Positions 18,549 through 28,293 are shown, counted from the first letter of the stretch. The stretch: 64,000 bases of DNA from Hydrogenovibrio sp. SC-1 (GCF_002848135.1 NZ_PKGB01000004.1:112953-176952); one strand, 5' to 3'. The notes: generated from the letters alone by a model not told the origin. Numbers and translations: made by a program.

Positions 18549-19477
18549 CCCAAGATAACGAACAGCAAATAGCAACTGACTATCAAGCCGGTTTTATTGC
18601 GGTGATTGGTCGGCCTAATGTGGGTAAATCAACCACGATGAACGGCCTGTTAGGGCAAAAACTGAGCATTACCTCGGCCAAGCCTCAAACGACACGTCAT
18701 CGAATTCATGGCATTCATACCACTGACCAGGCACAAATGGTGTTTGTTGATACGCCGGGAATGCATTTGAGTGGTGAAAAATCCATTAACCGTTATATGA
18801 ATCGTGCTGCAAACAGTGCTTTCGCAGATGTGGATGTGATTTTATTTGTGGTTGAAGCTGGGCGTTGGTCTAAAGAAGATCAGGCTGTGGCTGAAAAATG
18901 TGCCAGATCGGATGTTCCAGTTATCGTATTAGTGAATAAAATTGATAAATTTAAAAAGAAGGAAGAGCTGTTTCCTTTTTTACAAAAGGTAGGTGAAAAG
19001 CTTGATTTTGTAGCGCTGATCCCTATTTCTGCTTACACCAAGTCAGGGTTTCCTGCGGTAGTAAGTGAAATATTAAAATATTTACCCAAACAAGCGGCGA
19101 TTTTTCCAGAGGATTATATTACCGATCGATCAACGCGTTTTTTAGCGGCGGAAATTGTTCGCGAAAAACTCATGCGCACCTTAGGAGAGGAAGTGCCTTA
19201 TGGTGCGACGGTTGAAATTGAACAATTTAAGTTTGATGAAGCCGAAGGCCGTTGGCATATCAATGCGTTGATTTTAGTCGAACGACCTGGTCAAAAGCAG
19301 ATCGTGATTGGTAAAAAGGGCGAACAAATTAAGCAAATGGGCATTCAAGCGCGCAAGGATTTGATTCAACTTTTAGAAGGTCGAGTGCATTTAGAACTGT
19401 GGGTAAAAGTCAAAGAAAATTGGTCGGATGATGAGCGAGCCTTGGCCAGTTTGGGTTATACAGAAGATCATCGGTAA
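18545..19477 (+). CDS. era: GTPase Era
   Basis: Era binds 16S rRNA and supports 30S subunit maturation. It has 310 residues. The G1 motif GRPNVGKST is at about 22-30, then DTPGMH and NKID (near 136). A KH RNA-binding domain in the last third contains GQKQIVIGKKGEQIKQMGIQAR. It is coupled to rnc by a four-base overlap and followed by recO after eight bases. All GTPase motifs are intact. Confidence 0.98.
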   Translation: MTQDNEQQIATDYQAGFIAVIGRPNVGKSTTMNGLLGQKLSITSAKPQTTRHRIHGIHTTDQAQMVFVDTPGMHLSGEKSINRYMNRAANSAFADVDVILFVVEAGRWSKEDQAVAEKCARSDVPVIVLVNKIDKFKKKEELFPFLQKVGEKLDFVALIPISAYTKSGFPAVVSEILKYLPKQAAIFPEDYITDRSTRFLAAEIVREKLMRTLGEEVPYGATVEIEQFKFDEAEGRWHINALILVERPGQKQIVIGKKGEQIKQMGIQARKDLIQLLEGRVHLELWVKVKENWSDDERALASLGYTEDHR

Positions 19478-19485
19478 TTAACGAT

Positions 19486-20220
19486 TTGGCAGCACAGGTT
19501 GAACAGCTTGCATTTGTTTTGCATCGGCGCCCTTATCGAGAAACCAGTCTGCTGGTGACATTTTTTACCGAGCAACATGGCAAACAAAATGCCATTATAA
19601 AAGGGGTTCGTAGTGCCTCAAAATCCGCCCAGGCAAAACAGGCTTGGTTGCAACCTTTTCAAGGGGTGCAAATTCGTTGGCGAGAAAAAGCGCTAGTTGC
19701 TCAGGATTTAATTGCGCTTTATCATTTTGAACCCGCTTCAATGCGATTTCCGTTGATGGGCGAGAGTAATTTATGTGGTTTGTATTTAAACGAATTATTG
19801 TATCGCGTTTTATACCCTTCAATTGAATCTAATGAATTATTTCAGGCTTATCAGCAATCACTATATGATTTAGCTATCGCATCGTCACGTAATGCCCAGG
19901 CCTGGGCATTACGGCAGTTTGAATATGCGTTATTGACTGAGCTGGGGGTGGCTTTGGATTTGTCTCAGGATTATTACGATTCGCCCATTTCTGCTGAAAA
20001 ACGTTATCTATTTCATTTGGAATTGGGGCTTTTCCCTGAACCGTTTACCCAGACGACGGAAGGCGTGATTGTCTCCGGGCACTGTCTGCAACAGTTTGCG
20101 GATCAGCAGTATTGTGAAGCGTGTTTAAAAGAGTGGAAAACTTTGTTCCGTTACTGTTTAGCCCCTTTTTTAGGAAAGCAACCCATTCAGGCAAGAGCGC
20201 TATTTCAAGCAGGCATCTAA
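19486..20220 (+). CDS. recO: DNA repair protein RecO
   Basis: RecO loads RecA at gaps together with RecF and RecR. This 244-residue protein has the N-terminal OB-fold (FVLHRRPYRETSLLVTFFTEQHGKQ) and the helical middle domain. The start is TTG 19486; no ATG fits the conserved N-terminus, and the ribosome site is poor, so expression may be low or coupled to era. The gene contains a perfect 20-bp palindrome around CCAGGCCTGG, read as AQAWA at a weakly constrained position. The order era-recO-pdxJ-acpS is the common one. Confidence 0.93.
   Translation: MAAQVEQLAFVLHRRPYRETSLLVTFFTEQHGKQNAIIKGVRSASKSAQAKQAWLQPFQGVQIRWREKALVAQDLIALYHFEPASMRFPLMGESNLCGLYLNELLYRVLYPSIESNELFQAYQQSLYDLAIASSRNAQAWALRQFEYALLTELGVALDLSQDYYDSPISAEKRYLFHLELGLFPEPFTQTTEGVIVSGHCLQQFADQQYCEACLKEWKTLFRYCLAPFLGKQPIQARALFQAGI
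19891..19910. repeat. CCAGGCCTGG palindrome, copy 3, inside recO (20-bp perfect palindrome)
   Basis: The bases AATGCCCAGGCCTGGGCATT form a perfect 20-bp palindrome within the recO coding sequence (core 19896-19905). It is read GCC CAG GCC TGG GCA. A terminator here would be harmful, so this copy argues for another role. Confidence 0.95.
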
Positions 20221-20322
20221 CGTCTTTATGCGTCTTTTTTCATTGTAAGAATGGCGGCTAAATTTTTAATCTATTGCCTTTGTCCGAGGTTTTGGCGAAG
20301 GTGTTTCAATAAAGGAAACTAA

Positions 20323-21069
20323 ATGAATCCAATATTTTTGGGACTGAACATTGATCATGTTGCCACTTTGCGTCAAGCGCGTGGTACCCGTTATCCAGAT
20401 CCAGTTAAAGCGGCATTGGACGCTGAAATGGCTGGTGCTGACAGTATTACGTTACATCTACGTGAAGATCGTCGCCATATTCAGGATGCGGATGTCTACC
20501 AACTCACGGCATTGCGTCAAACCAAAATTAATTTGGAAATGGCTGCCACTTCTGAAATGTTAGATATCGCATTAAAATGTCAGCCTGAAGATGTGTGTTT
20601 GGTGCCTGAAAAACGAGAAGAACTGACGACTGAAGGTGGTTTGGATGTGGCGTCACAACAGCCTTGGTTAACGGATTATTGTGCTAAACTTGCCGACAAT
20701 GGTACGCGGGTTTCGTTGTTTATTGACGCGGATGAAACGCAAATCAGAGCCGCCCATGCGGTGGGTGCGCCCGTCATTGAAATTCATACCGGCCATTATG
20801 CTGAATTGACAAAAGCAGACGAGATTGCAGCGGAGCTAGAGCGCATTCGTCAGGCAACCGACTTGGCTGTGTCATTAGGTTTAACCGTCAATGCGGGTCA
20901 TGGGTTGCATTATCATAATGTACAGGCGATTGCTGAGATTCAAGCCATTGAAGAGTTGAATATTGGTCATGCCATTATTGCTCAGGCAGTCTTTTCAGGT
21001 TTGCCACAGGCGGTTTCTGAAATGAAGCGGTTAATGATTGCGGCACGCCAGCAGAGCTATTTAGGGTAA
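20323..21069 (+). CDS. pdxJ: Pyridoxine 5'-phosphate synthase
   Basis: PdxJ joins 1-deoxyxylulose 5-phosphate and the product of PdxA to make pyridoxine phosphate (vitamin B6). It has 248 residues, a TIM barrel. Signatures include [20 protein letters not shown] at the N-terminus, [15 protein letters not shown], and [13 protein letters not shown] near residue 190. It is preceded by a ribosome site (AAAGGAAAC) and followed by acpS after eight bases, as in many gammaproteobacteria. Confidence 0.98.
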   Translation: MNPIFLGLNIDHVATLRQARGTRYPDPVKAALDAEMAGADSITLHLREDRRHIQDADVYQLTALRQTKINLEMAATSEMLDIALKCQPEDVCLVPEKREELTTEGGLDVASQQPWLTDYCAKLADNGTRVSLFIDADETQIRAAHAVGAPVIEIHTGHYAELTKADEIAAELERIRQATDLAVSLGLTVNAGHGLHYHNVQAIAEIQAIEELNIGHAIIAQAVFSGLPQAVSEMKRLMIAARQQSYLG

Positions 21070-21077
21070 GCATTCAA

Positions 21078-21461
21078 ATGGTGGTGGGCATTGGAACCGA
21101 CTTGGTCGAGATTGCGCGGATTGCAAGTCTTTATCAAAAGCATCCTGATAGCTTCTCAGGTCGAGTGCTATCACTCCAAGAACAGCTTCAGTTTTCCAAA
21201 CATGCCCAGCCGATTCATTTTCTCGCCAAGCGTTGGGCAGCGAAAGAGGCGATTGCCAAAGCACTGGGAACGGGGTTTCGCCAAGGCGTGAGTTTTGCTG
21301 ACATGACAATTACCCATTCCGAATTGGGTCAGCCTTTGATTCAATTAACGGGTAAAACAGCAGAAATCGCAGAAAACTTGGGCATCACTCAGTGGTCGAT
21401 TAGCTTGAGTGATGAAAAACATTATGCGATTGCCTTTGTGATTGCCGAAAAATCATTCTGA
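21078..21461 (+). CDS. acpS: Holo-[acyl-carrier-protein] synthase
   Basis: AcpS transfers phosphopantetheine from coenzyme A to acyl carrier protein. It has 127 residues, the usual size. The Mg-binding motif GIGTDLVEIARI is at residues 4-15, and the second motif FLAKRWAAKEAIAKALGTGF lies near the middle. It closes the housekeeping run; the flagellar genes start 59 bases later on the same strand. Confidence 0.97.
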   Translation: MVVGIGTDLVEIARIASLYQKHPDSFSGRVLSLQEQLQFSKHAQPIHFLAKRWAAKEAIAKALGTGFRQGVSFADMTITHSELGQPLIQLTGKTAEIAENLGITQWSISLSDEKHYAIAFVIAEKSF

Positions 21462-21520
21462 GTGATTATCCGTTTTTAATTGCTGTCACTTTTCAGTGTT
21501 ATCCTTTACAATAAATCCCC

Positions 21521-21994
21521 ATGAACTTTGTCAATATCAAAAACCACCAGGCCTGGTTATTTTGGGGGCTTATTAGCTATTCTATGCAGAGTGTGGCCGC
21601 TGCCAGTGACGCCAATCCTGTGAGTGCCTCAGCATCATTAGAACCCAGCCAGTATCTGGGACAAATTGCCATGTCGCTGATTTTTATTTTATTGATTATT
21701 TTTGCCGCCGCTTGGCTGTTAAAACGGTTTGGTAGAATCAATGGCGTTGCAGGGGAACAAATGAAGGTCTTGGGTGTGATGACCCTGGGTCAACGTGAAA
21801 GAGTCGTGTTGATGTCGGTGGGTAAACAGCAGTTGTTGATTGGTGTGACGGCCAGTCGCGTTTCACTGCTCTATGAACTCGATGAACCTGTTTCAGTGGA
21901 ATCAGAGAGGCCGGTTTCTGGGGCTTTTGCTGCGCGCCTTCAAGAAGCCATGAATCGAAAAAAATCCTCCCCAATGGATGAGCCAGCATCATGA
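21521..21994 (+). CDS. fliO: Flagellar biosynthesis protein FliO
   Basis: FliO helps assemble the FliP ring of the flagellar export gate. It has 157 residues. An N-terminal signal-like segment (about 10-28) is followed by a spacer and one strong membrane helix (about 47-68, AMSLIFILLIIFAAAWLLKRFG), then a small cytoplasmic domain with the typical GERVVLMSVGKQQLLIGVT-like strand. It overlaps fliP by four bases. The palindrome CCAGGCCTGG lies inside its tenth to twelfth codons (HQAW), in the poorly conserved leader. Confidence 0.92.
   Translation: MNFVNIKNHQAWLFWGLISYSMQSVAAASDANPVSASASLEPSQYLGQIAMSLIFILLIIFAAAWLLKRFGRINGVAGEQMKVLGVMTLGQRERVVLMSVGKQQLLIGVTASRVSLLYELDEPVSVESERPVSGAFAARLQEAMNRKKSSPMDEPAS
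21547..21556. repeat. CCAGGCCTGG palindrome, copy 4, inside fliO
   Basis: An exact copy lies within the fliO leader, read CAC CAG GCC TGG. It starts 26 bases after the start codon, where it could also affect translation of the messenger. Confidence 0.95.
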
Positions 21995-22746
21995 GAGCAT
22001 TGCAAGCAATTGTGAGTTTGGCTTTGTTGTTTCTACCCTTATGGGCAGTGGCAGAACCTGGTGTGCCGGCCTTTACCGTTGAGACGGATGCGGCAGGAAA
22101 TCAAGATTACACCCTAACCATTCAAATATTACTGTTAATGACCGGGTTGACCCTATTACCAGCCGCGCTCATTGCCATGACCTCTTTCTTGCGAATTATT
22201 GTGGTGCTAGCGTTATTACGTCAAGCATTGGGTACCATGCAAACGCCTTCGAGCCAAGTATTAATCGGCTTAGCGCTGTTTTTAACACTTTTCATTATGT
22301 CTCCCGTGCTTGATAAAATTTATGACACAGCGGTCAGCCCCTATCTTGAAGAACAATTGCCTTTTAAAGAGGCGGTGGAGCTGGGGTCTGTGCCGATTCA
22401 CCAATTTATGATTCAACAAACGCGTGCCGATGATTTAGGCATGTTTGCAGAAATGGCGGACATTCAATTGACTGATCCGGAATCAGTTCCCTTTAAGGTG
22501 CTGATTCCAGCCTATATGACCAGTGAATTAAAAACGGCTTTTCAAATTGGGTTTTTAATTTTCATTCCTTTTTTAATTATTGATTTAGTGGTGGCAACTT
22601 TACTGATGTCGATGGGGATGATGATGTTGTCGCCGATGATTATTTCGTTACCTTTTAAAATCATGTTGTTCGTGTTAATCGATGGTTGGGCACTCATTAT
22701 GGGAACCTTGGCAAATAGCTTTGTGGTTTCGGGAGGCAGTATCTAA
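21991..22746 (+). CDS. fliP: Flagellar export gate protein FliP
   Basis: FliP is the main pore-forming subunit of the flagellar type III export gate. It has 251 residues: a cleavable signal peptide (ending near AVAEP), then hydrophobic helices around TLLPAALIAMTSFLRIIVVLALLRQALG and PAYMTSELKTAFQIGFLIFIPFLIIDLVVA. Both are family signatures. The stop TAA shares one base with the fliQ start (TAATG). Confidence 0.98.
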   Translation: MRALQAIVSLALLFLPLWAVAEPGVPAFTVETDAAGNQDYTLTIQILLLMTGLTLLPAALIAMTSFLRIIVVLALLRQALGTMQTPSSQVLIGLALFLTLFIMSPVLDKIYDTAVSPYLEEQLPFKEAVELGSVPIHQFMIQQTRADDLGMFAEMADIQLTDPESVPFKVLIPAYMTSELKTAFQIGFLIFIPFLIIDLVVATLLMSMGMMMLSPMIISLPFKIMLFVLIDGWALIMGTLANSFVVSGGSI

Positions 22747-23015
22747 TGACACCTGAGTTGGTATTGAGTATTGGCCAAAAAATGCTTGAAGTGGTAATGA
22801 TGTTGGCCGCGCCTTTATTATTACCTGCGCTTGCAGTCGGTTTATTGGTTGGGATGTTTCAAGCGGCGACGCAAATTAATGAAATGACATTGAGCTTTAT
22901 TCCAAAAGTTGCCATTGTTGGAGTGGTGTTAGTGGTTGCTGGTAATTGGATGTTGGAAACTTTGATTTCCTTTTCAAGAGAGTTAATTGAGAACATTCCA
23001 AATTTTATTGGCTAG
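22746..23015 (+). CDS. fliQ: Flagellar export gate protein FliQ
   Basis: FliQ is the small gate subunit packed around FliP and FliR. It has 89 residues with two membrane helices (about 14-38 and 52-72), and the typical QAATQINEMTLSFIPK between them. It is translationally coupled to fliP by the shared base. An 80-base spacer, unusual inside this tight operon, separates it from fliR; I see no terminator in that spacer. Confidence 0.98.
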   Translation: MTPELVLSIGQKMLEVVMMLAAPLLLPALAVGLLVGMFQAATQINEMTLSFIPKVAIVGVVLVVAGNWMLETLISFSRELIENIPNFIG

Positions 23016-23095
23016 TCTATCAAACCGAATATTTCACACATTAGCACTAATTTTATGAAACATCCGGGCTAACTTTGAAAACATAGGCAAGCAAT

Positions 23096-23872
23096 ATGAC
23101 CTTTAGTTATACAGAATTTATGCAGTTATTGGGCCTATATTTTTGGCCTTTTGTGCGTCTGTCGGGTATGTTGCTAATGGTTCCTCTGTTTTCTGGTTCT
23201 TATGTTTCGATTCGAATACGCTTATTTTTGGCGGTGTTTATTACGTTAGCCGTTGGGCCGAGTTTAGCACTTCCGCCACCCGTTGACCCCTTTACTTGGC
23301 ATGGTATCTTATTGATTGTCCAGCAATTGGGCGTGGGGGTAGCCATTGGTTTGATTTTTGCCGTAGTGTTTCAGGCGTTTGTTATTGCCGGCCATTTGGC
23401 TTCAATGGCAATGGGATTAGCGATGGCAAGTATGGTTGACCCCGCCACCGGGGTGAATACCCCGATTATCGGGCGCTATTTCACTATCATTGCGACGTTA
23501 CTGTTTTTGCTGATGAATGGCCATGTTTTGGTCTTTAAAGCCGTGATTCAAAGCTTTGAAACGCTACCAATTGGCTTGCATTTTTTTACGCAAGACAGTC
23601 TAGAACACATTTTTAATTTTGGTGCTCAGATGTTTGAATCTGGGGTGGCCATTGCCTTGCCTTTGGTGACTGCACTCTTGTTGGTGAATGTTTCATTTGG
23701 CGTTATTGCACGAGCCGCTCCTGCACTGAATATTTTTGCAGTTGGTTTTCCAGTCACCTTATTAGTGGGGTTAATCATGTTATTGTTTATTACGCCTTTA
23801 GTGTTGCCTAACCTCCAGCTGCTGCTGAATGCTGCAATAGATCTTCTTTCAAAACTTGAATTAACGACTTAA
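23096..23872 (+). CDS. fliR: Flagellar export gate protein FliR
   Basis: FliR completes the FliP-FliQ-FliR gate. It has 258 residues and about six hydrophobic helices. Recognisable segments are FWPFVRLSGMLLMVPLFSG, then GFAMASMVDP-like AMGLAMASMVDPATG near residue 105, and the C-terminal hydrophobic FPVTLLVGLIMLLFITPLVLP. It is followed by flhB after four bases. Confidence 0.97.
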   Translation: MTFSYTEFMQLLGLYFWPFVRLSGMLLMVPLFSGSYVSIRIRLFLAVFITLAVGPSLALPPPVDPFTWHGILLIVQQLGVGVAIGLIFAVVFQAFVIAGHLASMAMGLAMASMVDPATGVNTPIIGRYFTIIATLLFLLMNGHVLVFKAVIQSFETLPIGLHFFTQDSLEHIFNFGAQMFESGVAIALPLVTALLLVNVSFGVIARAAPALNIFAVGFPVTLLVGLIMLLFITPLVLPNLQLLLNAAIDLLSKLELTT

Positions 23873-23876
23873 GACA

Positions 23877-25025
23877 ATGGCAGAAAACGAAGACGGTACT
23901 GAAAAATCCGAAGAACCCTCCGATAAGAAGCTCCGAGAAGCCAGAGAGAAGGGTCAGGTTCCGCGCTCTAAAGAATTAACAACTTTGTTGATGACATTGG
24001 GCGCGGCGGTATTTCTGTATTTATTTGGCGATGTGATGATACGTGACTTCGAATCTATCTTTACCCGAGGGTTAAGTTTTGATCGGTCACATGCGTATGA
24101 TTTTGCCATGGCCACCAATTTGATTTTAGGAATGGTGACGCACTCCATTTTGATGGTGCTGCCATTTTTGTCGTTGATGGTGCTTATTGCTGTCATCTCA
24201 CCGATGTTATTGGGGGGGTGGAATTTTAGTACTCAAGCCTTGGCACCTAAACTCAGTAAGTTAAATCCCGTTGCGGGCATTAAAAAAATGTTTTCGATGA
24301 ATGCGTTAATGGAGTTATCGAAGGCGTTTGCTAAATTTGTATTGGTGTCCGCGGTTGCTGCGTATTTTTTATGGCACTCCTACGAAGAAGTGTTAAGCAT
24401 TGGTTTAGAACCCACGAAGCAAGCATTAGCCCATTCTGCGCAATTGATTGTTGAAGCTTTTATCTTTGTCACTTTGTCATTATTAGTCGTAGCAGCGATT
24501 GATGTACCCTTCCAAATGCATCAACATATCACGCAATTGAAAATGACCAAGCAGGAAGTCAAGGAAGAGCATAAGCAGCAAGAGGGGAGCCCAGAGGTTA
24601 AAGGTCGTATTCGTCAATTGCAACGAGAAATGTCTCAAAAGCGCATGATGCAGAAGGTACCAGAGGCGGATGTGGTTATTACTAACCCAACGCATTTTGC
24701 TGTGGCATTGAAATACTCGCCAGATGAGATGCCTGAACCAATGGTGATCGCAGTGGGTTCAGATTTTATGGCTGCGCAAATTCGAACTTTAGCGAATGAG
24801 CATAAAATTCCAATTATCGAAGCGCCCCCATTGGCTCGTGCTTTATACTATAATGCGGAGGTTGATCGGCCAATTCCCTATAATTTATTCCGGGCGGTGG
24901 CAGCCATTTTGGCCTATGTATATCAGTTAAAAGAAGGTAAGTCAGCGAATGCCGTCGATTTCCATAATCTACCCATACCTAAAGGAATGCAGGTCGATGA
25001 AAAAACTGCACAAAATGAGTTATAA
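23877..25025 (+). CDS. flhB: Flagellar export switch protein FlhB
   Basis: FlhB controls the switch of substrate specificity from rod/hook to filament. It has 382 residues: a charged N-terminus (KSEEPSDKKLREAREKGQVP), four membrane helices to about residue 210, and a cytoplasmic domain with the self-cleavage motif NPTH near residue 269 (VITNPTHFAVALKYSP). A truncated relative of this C-terminal domain is encoded at 33915-34208. Lies 10 bases before flhA. Confidence 0.98.
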   Translation: MAENEDGTEKSEEPSDKKLREAREKGQVPRSKELTTLLMTLGAAVFLYLFGDVMIRDFESIFTRGLSFDRSHAYDFAMATNLILGMVTHSILMVLPFLSLMVLIAVISPMLLGGWNFSTQALAPKLSKLNPVAGIKKMFSMNALMELSKAFAKFVLVSAVAAYFLWHSYEEVLSIGLEPTKQALAHSAQLIVEAFIFVTLSLLVVAAIDVPFQMHQHITQLKMTKQEVKEEHKQQEGSPEVKGRIRQLQREMSQKRMMQKVPEADVVITNPTHFAVALKYSPDEMPEPMVIAVGSDFMAAQIRTLANEHKIPIIEAPPLARALYYNAEVDRPIPYNLFRAVAAILAYVYQLKEGKSANAVDFHNLPIPKGMQVDEKTAQNEL

Positions 25026-25035
25026 CTAAACGCTA

Positions 25036-27129
25036 ATGGATTTTAATCAGCTACTCAGTCAAATAAAGTTGTCCTTTAAAAATGGTTTAGGGATTCCTAT
25101 CGCTATTTTGGCGCTTTTGGCAATGGTGGTTGTACCGTTACCGCCGTTTTTACTTGATGTCTTTTTTACTTTTAATATTGCCCTTTCTTTAGTGGTCTTG
25201 ATGGTGTCGCTCTATGCAAAGCGCCCCCTTGACTTTGCCGTCTTTCCAACCATTATTTTATTAACGACTCTATTCCGCTTAGCACTGAATATCGCTTCTA
25301 CCCGAGTGATTTTATTAGAAGGGCATACGGGCCCCGGCGCAGCTGGAGATGTGATTGAGGCTTTTGGTGCCTTCGTTATTGGTGGAAATTTCGCGGTGGG
25401 CCTCGTCGTCTTTGCGATTTTGGTGGTCATTAACTTCGTGGTCATTACCAAAGGTGCTGGACGGGTTGCCGAAGTCAGCGCGCGTTTTACGTTGGACTCG
25501 ATGCCAGGGAAGCAAATGGCGATTGATGCTGACTTGAATGCGGGTTTGATCACTCAAGAACAGGCACAGGCTCGGCGATTGGATGTCACTTCCGAAGCGG
25601 ATTTTTATGGGTCAATGGATGGTGCCAGTAAATTTGTTCGAGGGGATGCTGTTGCTGGGATTGTGATTCTGTTTATTAACCTGGTGGGTGGTTTTGCGAT
25701 TGGGATGGGGCAGCATGATCTAAGTTTTTCGGATGCGATAGAGGTTTATACCTTGCTGACGCTAGGGGATGGTCTGGTTGCGCAGATTCCTTCTCTATTA
25801 CTTTCAACAGCCACGGCCATTATTGTTACCCGTGTTTCGGGTGATAAAGAGGATATGGCGCAGCAAGTTCAATCGCAGATGTTTACTAACCCTAAGGCTC
25901 TGGGGATGACAGCGGTGATTGTTGGTGTGTTTGGTGTGATTCCAGGAATGCCGAATGTGGCTTTTTTAACCTTTGCAGGTATTGCAGGGGCTGGCGCTTA
26001 TTTTATCCACCGTAAATCACTAGAACAACCAACGCCTGAAGAAAGTCTTTCTGAGGCGACTGAAGCCGCCGAAGAAAAGACCCCTGAATTAAGTTGGGAT
26101 GATGTGCAAAGTGTTGATACGCTTGGTTTGGAAGTCGGGTATCGGTTAATTCCCATGGTCGATCAAGCACAAAGTGGACAGCTACTGGAAAGGGTCAAAG
26201 GGGTGAGGCGAAAAGTCTCCCAAGAACTTGGCTTTTTGGTACCACCGGTTCATATTCGGGATAATTTGGATTTAAAGCCCAATCAATATAGAATTATGCT
26301 AATGGGCGTCACTTCGGGCGAGGGAGAAGTCTTTCCAGATAAGGAATTGGCGATTAACCCAGGTCAGGTTTTTGGTGAGATTGCTGGGGTGCCAACACAG
26401 GATCCTACTTTTGGTTTGGAGGCCGTTTGGATTGTGCCATCTGACCGAGAGCAGGCGCAAGCATTAGGCTATACAGTGGTTGATTCGAGTACCGTGGTGG
26501 CAACCCATATCAGTCAGGTTATTCAAGACTATGCGGATGAACTTCTGGGGCATGATGAAGTGCAAACGCTGTTGGATAAAGTGAAGCAAACATCACCAAA
26601 ACTGGTCGAGGAATTGGTTCCGGATAAGATGACACTGGCAGTGGTGGTCAAGGTGCTACAAAACTTGTTGACTGAGAAGGTGTCTATTCGTGATTTGCGG
26701 ACGATTTTAGAAGCCTTAACTGAAAAGGTTGCAGTAACGCAAAATCCGACCGAATTGACAATGCATGTCCGTGCCGCCTTAGGTCGTTCCATTATTCAGG
26801 GCATTATTTCAGCAGAAGAGGAATTGAAAGTCATTACGTTAGAGCCAGGGTTGGAACAGTTGTTGCTACAAGCCAGTCAAGGATCGCCTGAAGGACAGTT
26901 GGCGATTGAACCCAGCTTAGCAGAGCGCTTGCATACGACGTTAAAAGAAGAGGCTCAGAAGTTGGAAATGGCGGGTCAAGCCCCTGTTTTATTGGTTGCG
27001 CCGCAGATTCGAGCACAATTAGCGAGGCTGTTTAGGTTTAGCCTGTCAAATTTACATATTCTGGCCTACTCTGAAGTGCCAGAAAACCGTCAGATAAGTG
27101 TTGTTGCAAATGTTGGGCAGGGGGGATAA
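25036..27129 (+). CDS. flhA: Flagellar export protein FlhA
   Basis: FlhA forms the cytoplasmic ring and proton-driven part of the export machine. It has 697 residues. The N-terminal half carries about eight membrane helices and the conserved loop ARFTLDSMPGKQMAIDADLNAG near residue 155. The C-terminal cytoplasmic domain from about 350 includes GYRLIPMVDQ and the late conserved ISAEEELKVITLEPGLE. Its stop is immediately followed by the GTG start of flhF. Confidence 0.98.
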   Translation: MDFNQLLSQIKLSFKNGLGIPIAILALLAMVVVPLPPFLLDVFFTFNIALSLVVLMVSLYAKRPLDFAVFPTIILLTTLFRLALNIASTRVILLEGHTGPGAAGDVIEAFGAFVIGGNFAVGLVVFAILVVINFVVITKGAGRVAEVSARFTLDSMPGKQMAIDADLNAGLITQEQAQARRLDVTSEADFYGSMDGASKFVRGDAVAGIVILFINLVGGFAIGMGQHDLSFSDAIEVYTLLTLGDGLVAQIPSLLLSTATAIIVTRVSGDKEDMAQQVQSQMFTNPKALGMTAVIVGVFGVIPGMPNVAFLTFAGIAGAGAYFIHRKSLEQPTPEESLSEATEAAEEKTPELSWDDVQSVDTLGLEVGYRLIPMVDQAQSGQLLERVKGVRRKVSQELGFLVPPVHIRDNLDLKPNQYRIMLMGVTSGEGEVFPDKELAINPGQVFGEIAGVPTQDPTFGLEAVWIVPSDREQAQALGYTVVDSSTVVATHISQVIQDYADELLGHDEVQTLLDKVKQTSPKLVEELVPDKMTLAVVVKVLQNLLTEKVSIRDLRTILEALTEKVAVTQNPTELTMHVRAALGRSIIQGIISAEEELKVITLEPGLEQLLLQASQGSPEGQLAIEPSLAERLHTTLKEEAQKLEMAGQAPVLLVAPQIRAQLARLFRFSLSNLHILAYSEVPENRQISVVANVGQGG

Positions 27130-28293
27130 GTGAAGCTGAAGCGATATTTAGCGCCTAACATGCGAAAAGCAATGACGTTGGTGCGAGATGAGTTAGGGGA
27201 CGATGCGGTGATTATGTCTACGCGTAATACGCAAGATGGCGTTGAGGTCGTAGCCGCAATAGACCCTGAAGCACAGCAGTTTAAAGAGGCTCCTCAAAAA
27301 GCTGTGTCTCACTCGAGTTATGTGTCATCTGAGTTACATTCTGGGGCACAAGAGATGCCTAGCAATGGTGAAATGGCAAAGATGGCTGATGAGCTTAAGG
27401 CCGTTAAGCAGCTATTGGAAAACCAATTATCGGGGTTAGCTTGGAATCAGACCGAAAATCAAGACCCTAATAAAATCGCGCTCATTAAGCGATTGGTTAA
27501 AATGGGCGTGGGCTGGGATCTCGCACAACGATTGGTGAGTAAAGTCGATGCAAAAAATGACCAGGCCTGGCGAGAAATTTTGGCGCAAATTGAATTAATG
27601 GTGCCGATTGATGATAAGGATATTATTGAGTCGGGTGGAACCATTGCCTTGGTTGGACCAACGGGTGTTGGTAAGACAACCACGATAGCTAAAATTGCTA
27701 GTCGGTTTGTGATGCGAAATAGTCCCAACCAAATTGCATTGGTAACAACCGACTGTTACAAGATTGGCGCTCAAGCACAATTAAAGACTTTTGCAGAGCT
27801 GATGGGCGTTCCAGTACATGTGGTGAGTTCAGATGGGGAAATGTTGAGTCTATTAAGTGCCTTGGCATCGAAGAAATTAATTTTGATTGATACGGCAGGG
27901 ATTAGTCAAAAAGATATTCGGTTAACCCAGCAATTGACCAAGCAGCGAGTAGGCACAACGCATATTCGAAACTATTTAGTGATTTCTGCTGCCACTCAGT
28001 TAGGTGTGATGAATGATATTGTGAAGTCGTTTAGTGAAGTTGGGTTAAAGGGCTGTATTTTAACCAAGGTTGATGAAGCCTTACAATTAGGGAATGTCTT
28101 AACGGTTTTAATCGAACATCAACTGTCATTGTCGTATTTGTCAGGCGGGCAAAGAGTTCCTGAAGATTTGGAGCCCGTTAAGGTTCGCGATTTATTGGAT
28201 AAGGCGTTGCTATTGGGTCAGCAAACTATGTCAGAGCATCATGATGATGCGTTTCGATTAGGAATGGGAAAGGAAATGTCTGATGCACAATGA
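27130..28293 (+). CDS. flhF: Flagellar SRP-like GTPase FlhF
   Basis: FlhF places the flagellum at the cell pole. It has 387 residues and starts with GTG directly after the flhA stop (N-terminus MKLKRYLAPNMRKAM, typical of the family). The GTPase NG domain from about residue 170 has ALVGPTGVGKTTTIAKIASRF, DCYKIGAQAQLKTFAE, LIDTAGISQ and TKVDE. The less conserved linker holds one copy of CCAGGCCTGG (read DQAW). It overlaps flhG by 11 bases. Presence of flhF with flhG points to polar flagellation. Confidence 0.97.
   Translation: MKLKRYLAPNMRKAMTLVRDELGDDAVIMSTRNTQDGVEVVAAIDPEAQQFKEAPQKAVSHSSYVSSELHSGAQEMPSNGEMAKMADELKAVKQLLENQLSGLAWNQTENQDPNKIALIKRLVKMGVGWDLAQRLVSKVDAKNDQAWREILAQIELMVPIDDKDIIESGGTIALVGPTGVGKTTTIAKIASRFVMRNSPNQIALVTTDCYKIGAQAQLKTFAELMGVPVHVVSSDGEMLSLLSALASKKLILIDTAGISQKDIRLTQQLTKQRVGTTHIRNYLVISAATQLGVMNDIVKSFSEVGLKGCILTKVDEALQLGNVLTVLIEHQLSLSYLSGGQRVPEDLEPVKVRDLLDKALLLGQQTMSEHHDDAFRLGMGKEMSDAQ
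27561..27570. repeat. CCAGGCCTGG palindrome, copy 5, inside flhF
   Basis: An exact copy is read in frame as GAC CAG GCC TGG CGA in the FlhF N-domain region. There is no adjacent T-run. Confidence 0.95.
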
